From an uncultured Blautia sp. (GTDB lineage Bacteria; Bacillota; Clostridia; Lachnospirales; Lachnospiraceae), in the NCBI GenBank assembly GCA_937893675.1, contig CALBGI010000071.1, positions 1-15,164 of the forward strand: a stretch of 15,164 nucleotides of DNA. Reading direction: 5' to 3'. The notes beneath the pieces are model-generated. The model was not told the DNA's origin. It saw nothing but the letters and a program-made list of their open reading frames with translations, and did no database searches. A program made the position numbers and the translations under genes. Positions within the stretch are counted from its first letter, which is position 1. Every line of letters starts with the position of its first letter. Positions 5,978 through 11,676 of this stretch are shown here, one piece after another.

Positions 5978-8900
5978 ATGAATCATAAAATCGACCGAGA
6001 TACCTACATAATACCACCGAATTTCATCGAGTCAGGCACCTTCTTCGGTGGTATGTTCAAAGCCCGCAATGTGATTGAAGCCGGCATCCTGGCATTTGCC
6101 ATTGGTGTGCCGGTTTTTTCATTGCTTCCTCTTGGCCTGACTGCCCGTATCATCGCTTTGTGCCTGACCGCACTGCCAGCAGCATTGGTGGCGCTTATCG
6201 GAATTTCCGGTGAGAGCCTTTCCTCTTTTCTGCTGATTTTCATAAAGTACCTGCGAAACCGCCGCATTGTAGGCGGTAACAGCGCAGAAGATGCGGTTCC
6301 TGCGGCAGAGCATGGCGGCAAGCATATTAAAAAGAAGGCACACAAGCCCGATAAGGCTCCCAGGCGGTCACGGCGCTCCGGCAGAGAGGATTTCCCAGCG
6401 GAGTTTGATGAAGTTCGTGGCTACGAGATCCGCCAAAAACTCCGTCCTGTGAAAAAGCAGAAGCCTGCCAAAGAGAAGAAAACCGCCAAGCAAAAAAAGA
6501 AGGTCTCCAAGGAGCGCAAAGTAAAACGCCCTATCCGCACTCAGGAGCCGAAGCCCGCCTGCCTTAACCCGGTAGCAGATTATCTGCCGATTTCCAAAAT
6601 TGAAAACGGCATCATCTACACGAAGGACCACCGCTATGTCAAGGTCGTCGAGGTAGTACCCATCAATTTTATGCTGCGCAGCGCCCAGGAACAGCGGAAT
6701 ATCATCTATTCCTTTGTATCCTACTTGAAAATCAGCCCCATCAAGCTACAAATCAAGGTATTGACACGCCGGGCAGAGATTAACCGCCATCTGGATACCG
6801 TTCGGAAGGAGATGGAACAGGAAACCAATGAACAGTGCCTGCTCATGCAGGAAGACTACCTCCAGTTCGTTCAACAGATCGGTTCCCGTGAGGCAATTAC
6901 CCGGCGCTTCTTCCTGATTTTTGAATATGAGCCGTGGAGCAACACCAAGCGCTCTGATGAAGAAGGCGAGGCAATCAATGCCCTGCAAAGTGCAGTCCAC
7001 ACTGCTACCAACTACCTCCGTCAGTGCGGTAACGAGGTCATCATTCCGGAAAACTGGGATGAGTTTACGGTAGATGTCCTCTACAATCTGCTCTGCAGAA
7101 ATGAAAGTGCTGTAAAGCCGCTCTCCGTCCGTGCACAGGAGGTTATGGCTGAGTACCTTGCCAAAGGGCGCGACAGTGAGATCGACCATATCCCTGCCAC
7201 CGAATTCTGTGCGCCAAAAAGCATTGACTTCACACATGGTCACCATATCTGCATTGACGGTCTGTATTATGCTTATTTACTGGTGCCCTCTTACGGCTAC
7301 AAAACACAGGTTCCAGCCGGCTGGCTCAGTCTTATCGTCAATGCCGGTGACGGGATCGATATGGATATGTTCCTCTCCCGTCAGCCCAAAGAAACCATCA
7401 TCCAGAAAGTCGGACAGCAGCTGCGTATCAACCGTTCCAAAATCAAGGACGCCAGCGACACCAACACCGACTTTGATGATATTGATGGCGCTATCCGAAG
7501 CGGGTACTTTCTCAAAGAGGGCCTTGCCAACAACGAGGACTTCTACTACTTGAATCTGCTGATTACCATTACTGCCTCCAACGAGGAAGACTTGGAATGG
7601 AAGGTCAGCGAAATGAAAAAGCTCCTGCTCTCACAGGACATGAACGCCTGCACCTGCCATTTTCGGGAGGAACAGGCGTTTTTATCTGCCCTGCCATTGG
7701 TGGCAATGGAAAAGAAACTGTATGAGCGGGGTAAGCGCAACCTGCTGACAGGCGGTGCGGCAAGCTGTTATCCCTTTACATCCTATGAGATGTGTGATGA
7801 TAACGGTATCCTGCTGGGCGTCAACAAGTACAACAGCTCCCTTATTATCGTGGACATCTTCAATTCTGCGGTCTATAAGAACGCCAATATGTCGATCCTT
7901 GGCACGAGCGGAGCCGGCAAAACTTTTACCATGCAGTTGATGGCGCTGCGAATGAGGCGGAAAAATATCCCCATTTTCATTGTTGCGCCCCTAAAAGGCC
8001 ATGAATTCCATCGCGCCTGCTCCAATGTGGGCGGCTCCTTTATCCAGATTTCACCGGCCAGTCCCCACTGCATCAATGTTATGGAGATTCGGCGGGTAGA
8101 CCGCTCGGTGAATGAAATTCTGGACGGTCCAGGCATCCAGTTATCTGAGCTTGCAGCAAAGATCCAACAGCTCCACATATTTTTCAGTCTGCTGATCCCC
8201 GATATGTCTCACGAAGAACGACAGCTTTTGGACGAAGCCCTTGTTCGTACCTATAACACAAAAGGCATCACTCATGATAACGCCTCTTTGGAAGACCCTG
8301 CACAGCCCGGCCAGTACCGTGAAATGCCGGTGCTTGGTGACCTGTACGAAATTTTGAAAACCTCCAAGGAAACGATGCGCATGGCCCACATCCTAAACCG
8401 TCTGGTAAACGGCAGCGCCAGCACCTTCAATAAGCAGACCAATGTTCGGCTCGACAACAAGTACACTGTTTTGGATATTTCCTCCCTCACCGGAGACCTG
8501 CTCACCGTAGGTATGTTTGTGGCGCTGGACTTTGTTTGGGACAGAGCCAAAGCCGACCGTACAGAAGAAAAAGCCATCTTCATCGACGAGTGCTGGCAGC
8601 TTCTATCCGGTGCCGGTGCTGCTGGTGTAAGATTGGCTGGCGATTTCCTTTTGGAAATTGCCAAAACCATACGCGGTTACGGCGGCGCCTCGATTTTTGC
8701 AAGCCAGGATCTTGCCGATTTCTTTGACCTTGACGGCGGCAGATTTGGTAAGGGCATCATCAACAACTCCAAGACCAAGATCATTCTGAATCTGGAGGAC
8801 GACGAAGCCCAGCGGGTACAGGAAGCCCTGCACCTGTCCGATGCTGAAACAATGGAGATCACTCACTTTGAAAGAGGTCACGGTCTGATTTCTACCAATA

Positions 8901-9034
8901 ACAACAATATTATGGTGGAATTCAAAGCCAGCCCTCTGGAAAAGGATCTGATCACTACCGACCGCCGCGAGCTGCGTGAAATCGTAGAGCGAAAACGCCG
9001 TGAACAATCCACATCTGCCGAACAGCAGATATAA
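5978..9034 (+). CDS. PrgI-VirB4 fusion ATPase of the T4SS
   Basis: 1018 residues; ATG preceded by ACGAGG (5966-5971). Residues 1-~100 match the PrgI family: a YIIPPNF-type opening, two membrane helices (~33-52 and ~56-76) and the end SFLLIFIKYLRNRRIVG. Residues ~110-195 are a Lys/Arg-rich linker. From ~195 the protein is a VirB4/TraE-type ATPase: N-terminal domain (YLPISKIENGIIYT, VKVVEVVPINF), then the motor domain with Walker A GTSGAGKT at 642-649 (Lys648) and Walker B IFIDE with Asp870/Glu871, followed by the ASIFASQDLADF stretch typical of the family. It powers pilin handling and substrate movement at the membrane. PrgI and VirB4 are usually separate genes in Gram-positive elements; I found no internal start with an RBS near the junction, so this looks like a true fusion. 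Confidence 0.95.
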   Translation: MNHKIDRDTYIIPPNFIESGTFFGGMFKARNVIEAGILAFAIGVPVFSLLPLGLTARIIALCLTALPAALVALIGISGESLSSFLLIFIKYLRNRRIVGGNSAEDAVPAAEHGGKHIKKKAHKPDKAPRRSRRSGREDFPAEFDEVRGYEIRQKLRPVKKQKPAKEKKTAKQKKKVSKERKVKRPIRTQEPKPACLNPVADYLPISKIENGIIYTKDHRYVKVVEVVPINFMLRSAQEQRNIIYSFVSYLKISPIKLQIKVLTRRAEINRHLDTVRKEMEQETNEQCLLMQEDYLQFVQQIGSREAITRRFFLIFEYEPWSNTKRSDEEGEAINALQSAVHTATNYLRQCGNEVIIPENWDEFTVDVLYNLLCRNESAVKPLSVRAQEVMAEYLAKGRDSEIDHIPATEFCAPKSIDFTHGHHICIDGLYYAYLLVPSYGYKTQVPAGWLSLIVNAGDGIDMDMFLSRQPKETIIQKVGQQLRINRSKIKDASDTNTDFDDIDGAIRSGYFLKEGLANNEDFYYLNLLITITASNEEDLEWKVSEMKKLLLSQDMNACTCHFREEQAFLSALPLVAMEKKLYERGKRNLLTGGAASCYPFTSYEMCDDNGILLGVNKYNSSLIIVDIFNSAVYKNANMSILGTSGAGKTFTMQLMALRMRRKNIPIFIVAPLKGHEFHRACSNVGGSFIQISPASPHCINVMEIRRVDRSVNEILDGPGIQLSELAAKIQQLHIFFSLLIPDMSHEERQLLDEALVRTYNTKGITHDNASLEDPAQPGQYREMPVLGDLYEILKTSKETMRMAHILNRLVNGSASTFNKQTNVRLDNKYTVLDISSLTGDLLTVGMFVALDFVWDRAKADRTEEKAIFIDECWQLLSGAGAAGVRLAGDFLLEIAKTIRGYGGASIFASQDLADFFDLDGGRFGKGIINNSKTKIILNLEDDEAQRVQEALHLSDAETMEITHFERGHGLISTNNNNIMVEFKASPLEKDLITTDRRELREIVERKRREQSTSAEQQI

Positions 9035-9059
9035 CAATTTGAAAAGCGAGGTGATTCCC

Positions 9060-9119
9060 ATGTGCAACTTTCCTGCCAGACGCCGCTATGCGTCTGCTTT
9101 GCGTCTGTATTACGCCTAA
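9060..9119 (+). CDS. Possible 19-residue leader peptide
   Basis: ATG at 9060 follows GAGGTGAT (9048-9055) at normal spacing and opens a 19-codon frame ending TAA at 9117-9119. The peptide contains RRR and ends LRLYYA. It is too short to assign a function. The stop codon touches the first base of a 9-bp inverted repeat, and its codons contain mutually exclusive hairpin partners, the geometry of a translational or transcriptional leader. It could equally be the eroded 5' end of an older gene, because the same RBS-ATG context recurs at 9216-9230. Confidence 0.35.
   Translation: MCNFPARRRYASALRLYYA
9077..9107 (+). promoter_or_regulatory. Alternative hairpins with one left arm and two right arms
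   Basis: CAGACGC (9077-9083) is the perfect reverse complement of GCGTCTG at both 9090-9096 and 9101-9107. The two pairings exclude each other; the loops would be 6 and 17 nt. A third GCGTCT occurs at 9185-9190. This is a plausible RNA switch element inside the 19-codon ORF. Seen directly in sequence; function is inference. Confidence 0.4.
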
Positions 9120-9202
9120 AAGCCAGTTTTGCCAACCAGATCATCTTTTGGCTTACACTGACTGGCTTTCCTTCCTATTTTAATGCGTCTTGAATACGCC
9201 TA
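9100..9202 (+). repeat. Pair of 19-bp direct repeats flanking a hairpin
   Basis: TGCGTCTGTATTACGCCTA (9100-9118) and TGCGTCTTGAATACGCCTA (9184-9202) match at 16 of 19 positions, with differences only in the middle five. Each has internal GCGT/ACGC dyad arms. TATTACGCC occurs at 9108-9116 and again at 9203-9211. The copies sit 84 bp apart on either side of the hairpin at 9119-9169. Confidence 0.5.
9119..9169 (+). repeat. Nested inverted repeat between virB4-like gene and 9228 gene
   Basis: AAAGCCAGT (9119-9127) and ACTGGCTTT (9161-9169) are perfect 9-bp complements. Inside them GCCAA (9131-9135) pairs with TTGGC (9148-9152). The following bases, CTTCCTATTTT, are only weakly U-rich, so it may be a poor terminator or an mRNA stability element. 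Confidence 0.5.
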
Positions 9203-9227
9203 TATTACGCCATTGGAGGTGATACCC

Positions 9228-9755
9228 ATGAAGACCAGGGCTGAAATCTATGGAAATGAAGCTGCGGCTCTGCTGCGGATCGTCACGATGTATCCCGGTC
9301 TCAATATGCAGCAGCTTCTTTGCTTTCACCCTGGCAAAGAAGAAATCATCAAGACCCTGCTCTCCCATCTGCAAAAGCAGGGCCGTATTTTTCAAACTGA
9401 TACAGGCGGTTACTTTCCGTCTGGTTGGGCAGCAAAATCAGACAGCTCCCTGATACGGGCTGCCTGGGTACTCTTGGATTTTATCGGGCAGGTGGAATAC
9501 CATGCTCCCGGTGATTTTCCGGTCAAGCTTATCTTCTTTGCAAACGGTGAACTATACGAAATCGTCTACGCAGCTTCCGGCCAGGAGGCCCTGATCAACC
9601 ATGCGCTTCGGGATGACCGCAGCGGTGGACGCCGCATCATTTTGGTCGATAATCCGGAAGACATTCGCCGCATTGACTGCCCTGGCATTTCCGGTTTCTG
9701 CACCGTGGATGCAGCGGGCCAGGTGCATTACTTTAAGAAAACAGGAGGAACTTGA
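9228..9755 (+). CDS. Winged-helix protein of the ICE DNA-processing cluster
   Basis: 175 residues. The start at ATG 9228 is chosen because GGAGG (9215-9219) lies 8 nt upstream; an in-frame ATG at 9183 has no RBS and lies within a repeat. Residues ~10-65 look like a winged helix (AALLRIVTMYPGLNMQQLL, then IIKTLLSHLQKQGRIF and a short beta wing). Residues ~75-175 look like an alpha/beta domain (AAWVLLDFI, VKLIFFANGELYEIVYA, GRRIILVDNPEDI, GQVHYFK), similar in outline to the restriction-endonuclease-like half of replication-relaxation type proteins. It may belong to a DUF known from clostridial conjugative elements (DUF5697 comes to mind, from memory). The gene reaches to within 0 nt of the TTG of the next gene and carries its RBS, so the two are coupled. 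Function unknown; DNA binding likely. Confidence 0.6.
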   Translation: MKTRAEIYGNEAAALLRIVTMYPGLNMQQLLCFHPGKEEIIKTLLSHLQKQGRIFQTDTGGYFPSGWAAKSDSSLIRAAWVLLDFIGQVEYHAPGDFPVKLIFFANGELYEIVYAASGQEALINHALRDDRSGGRRIILVDNPEDIRRIDCPGISGFCTVDAAGQVHYFKKTGGT

Positions 9756-10418
9756 TTGGAACGAAAAATCATCTCACACCGAATCGGAAGCATTCTTGAT
9801 GATATATCCCGTTTGAGCAATGCTCTTTACGCGATGGATACCACAGATATTCAGCGCTATCCGGACAACTATGAAGTCTTATCCACTGATGCCGCCCTGC
9901 GGGCAGAGAAAATTGCCTGCAGGCTGCGGCATTTGATATATTCCAGCACCACTATCCGCAAAGGCGATTACCTGACATCCGCCGGTATTGTACACGGAAT
10001 TGAGGTTGTCTATGAGGACGGTGTACTGGAGGTCACCCTGCCCGGGCTACTCCCAAAACGCAAGCAGAGGCAAAACACTGAGTTTCTGCTCGATCCGTTC
10101 TACTTCTCATTGGAGCAATACGCCAAAGAGCATCCCATGCCCCACTTCAGCGATTGTGTGGTGTGCTTTACGCAGGTTTATGACCAGTGCCTTCCCACCC
10201 GACGTATCCGTGACTACGACAATCTGGAAGAAAAGCAGCTTCTGGATGTTCTCTCCACCTTCGTCATGGCTGACGATACCGGCCTGCTCTGCGACGCCTA
10301 CAACACCGCTGCGCTGGGCGAAAAGGACTGTACCAGAATCAGTGTCATGGAAAAAAAGCGGTTTCCCGCCTGGCTTGCTGAGCATGAAAACACCCTAAAA
10401 TCCATCTCGGATTTTTGA
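9756..10418 (+). CDS. RusA-like Holliday-junction resolvase candidate (DUF6100-like)
   Basis: 220 residues from TTG at 9756, directly after the previous TGA; AGGAGG at 9743-9748 with a 7-nt spacer sets this start. Residues 1-~75 are helical (ISRLSNALYAMD, STDAALRAEKIACRLRHLIY) and resemble what I remember as DUF6100 of clostridial mobile elements. Residues ~85-205 follow the RusA plan: a beta strand ending in a Pro (VLEVTLPGLLP), a helix, a strand, then RDYDN with Asp153 and Asp155, a helix LEEKQLLDVLSTF, and DD at 173-174. In E. coli RusA the catalytic acids are Asp70, Asp72 and Asp91 in RDLDN...DD; the 19-residue gap from the second Asp to the last Asp is the same here (155 to 174). A Lys near the motif is at +5 rather than +4. 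RusA cuts four-way DNA junctions, which would suit processing of recombining or circular ICE DNA. Not verified by search. Confidence 0.6.
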   Translation: MERKIISHRIGSILDDISRLSNALYAMDTTDIQRYPDNYEVLSTDAALRAEKIACRLRHLIYSSTTIRKGDYLTSAGIVHGIEVVYEDGVLEVTLPGLLPKRKQRQNTEFLLDPFYFSLEQYAKEHPMPHFSDCVVCFTQVYDQCLPTRRIRDYDNLEEKQLLDVLSTFVMADDTGLLCDAYNTAALGEKDCTRISVMEKKRFPAWLAEHENTLKSISDF

Positions 10419-10464
10419 GCATTTTCAGCCATTGCTTGTCCGACCTGCCGCAACATCGTATTTT

Positions 10465-10487
10465 GCCCCGGATTTCGGGGCTTTTTT
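10465..10487 (+). terminator. Strong intrinsic terminator after the 9756 gene
   Basis: GCCCCG (10465-10470) pairs perfectly with CGGGGC (10476-10481) around a GATTT loop, and six T residues follow (10482-10487). It lies 47 bp after the stop of the upstream gene and should end most transcripts coming from the channel operon. The coupling-protein genes downstream then need read-through or their own promoter; I see no convincing promoter in 10488-10564. Confidence 0.88.
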
Positions 10488-10506
10488 CTGTCGTTACACC
10501 ACGGAT

Positions 10507-10538
10507 TTTTACCGAAGTTCCTTGCAGTCTCGGTAAAA
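10507..10538 (+). repeat. 9-bp inverted repeat ahead of the 10591 gene
   Basis: TTTTACCGA (10507-10515) and TCGGTAAAA (10530-10538) are perfect complements with a 14-nt spacer. It lies 20 bp after the terminator and 13 bp before the AAGGAGGTGATCA ribosome binding site. It could be an operator or an RNA hairpin that affects access to that site. Confidence 0.5.
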
Positions 10539-10550
10539 GCCACACACCAC

Positions 10551-10563
10551 AAGGAGGTGATCA
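10551..10563 (+). promoter_or_regulatory. Near-perfect ribosome binding site with no matching in-frame start
   Basis: AAGGAGGTGATCA matches the 3' end of 16S rRNA over its whole length. The only start at normal spacing is TTG at 10565, but that frame stops at 10613-10615. The long ORF begins at ATG 10591, 33 nt from the Shine-Dalgarno core and one base out of frame with the TTG. Confidence 0.75.
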
Positions 10564-10590
10564 CTTGGGAAATTCCCACAGCCAGACACG

Positions 10591-11676
10591 ATGGCGTACA
10601 GGCTTCTCTCTCTGACTGCCATCTCCGGCGAGTTCCCCACAGACCAGCTTAACAGACTTCCCGGCAGTCCATATTATCTGGAGTCTGTTGTCACTGCACT
10701 GAAAAAAGACGGGCTGCTGCGTACCTATTACCGGGATAAACTGCGCGGCTACCGTCTGGGGCCGCGAGCCAAAGCCACTCTTCTGGAAAGCCGGCCGGAC
10801 AGGTTTGCCAGCTACCTGACAGGAGATACCGACACCAACCGTTTGAAATGCGAAATTGACCGAAGACTCCGGCTACACCGCCTGGCAGAAACCTATGTAA
10901 CCATGGATAATGCGGGTGTATGTGTGTATCGGGATGAAAAACCGGCAATTTTTGCGCCGGATGGTTACGCTGACGGCAGGATTGTCTATCCTGCTTTTTT
11001 CAGTTCCAGAGAAGTGAAAGAAATGGGGATCGACACCACGAAGATCCGCAGTTCCCGCTCCACTGGAATACTCCTTGCGCCCTCCGGCATCTTCGTGACC
11101 TACAACAGCAGCAGCGCCCTGATGAAGTGGCGCTACAAATCGGAAATGCGGGTCAAGGCATTGATTTGGAGCGTAATCTGCCAACAGCGCCTGTCCCCAC
11201 AGTTTCGCCATGAGGATGTTCATGGACTGATTCTGGGCAACAGCATGGATCTGGCTTACCAGATTTTGACCAGCACCGGAGGACGCAAACATGATTTCTT
11301 CATGCTGGATGGCAGCTATGAGCATTTTCTTTATCTTACCAACAACCATCAGGGGGAGGTGATACTTGCACTGCTGTGCGACCCTGTGAAAACTGCGGAG
11401 CTGGACCGCATTCTGCTCCAAGGTCTTACTGCGAGGCAGCCCGGACTGGCTATTGAGCATGACGGTGTTTCACCGGATGGCTCACCAGTCCTGTTTGGCT
11501 ATTTCTGCGATCTGCCCCGTATCGCACGCTTCAACACCTCCCTCGAACTATCCGAGCGCCCAGGCACACTGATCTGTTTTGACTTCCAGGCAGAGGTACT
11601 TCGCAGCTACTGTGGTTCCCGGGTGCGCTTCCAGACCATTGATTTCACAAAATTCGAGGGGAGGTTGTTCCCATAA
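10591..11676 (+). CDS. Winged-helix ICE protein upstream of the coupling protein (5' end possibly frameshifted)
   Basis: 361 residues from ATG 10591. Residues ~3-60 look like a winged helix (LLSLTAISGEFPTDQLNRLPG, then VVTALKKDGLLRTYY and GYRLGPRAKATLL). The remaining 300 residues are alpha/beta with STGILLAPSGIFVTYNSS, KALIWSVICQQRL and HDFFMLDGSYEHFLYL; I cannot name the family, though winged helix plus nuclease-like domain is the plan of replication-relaxation proteins. The start is doubtful: ATG 10591 has no RBS, while the excellent RBS at 10551 points to TTG 10565 in another frame. Adding one base after 10596 would join that frame (...SQTRWR) smoothly to YRLLSLTAI, suggesting a one-base deletion or a frameshift. 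It overlaps the next gene by 4 nt (ATAA). Confidence 0.65.
   Translation: MAYRLLSLTAISGEFPTDQLNRLPGSPYYLESVVTALKKDGLLRTYYRDKLRGYRLGPRAKATLLESRPDRFASYLTGDTDTNRLKCEIDRRLRLHRLAETYVTMDNAGVCVYRDEKPAIFAPDGYADGRIVYPAFFSSREVKEMGIDTTKIRSSRSTGILLAPSGIFVTYNSSSALMKWRYKSEMRVKALIWSVICQQRLSPQFRHEDVHGLILGNSMDLAYQILTSTGGRKHDFFMLDGSYEHFLYLTNNHQGEVILALLCDPVKTAELDRILLQGLTARQPGLAIEHDGVSPDGSPVLFGYFCDLPRIARFNTSLELSERPGTLICFDFQAEVLRSYCGSRVRFQTIDFTKFEGRLFP
11658..11664 (+). promoter_or_regulatory. Ribosome binding site that points to an ATA start at 11673
   Basis: GGGGAGG is followed by an 8-nt spacer and ATA at 11673, which overlaps the previous TAA in the same way as the usual ATGA junction. There is no in-frame ATG, GTG or TTG until TTG 11763, which has no RBS. 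Confidence 0.6.

Noticed and set aside
9119..9169. Inverted repeat as the end of an insertion element
   Set aside because: Only 51 bp, no transposase, no matching target duplication; an RNA hairpin is simpler.
10436..10464. TTGTCC...TATTTT promoter-like pair, 17-bp spacer
   Set aside because: Both boxes are poor and the start site would fall inside the strong terminator at 10465-10487.
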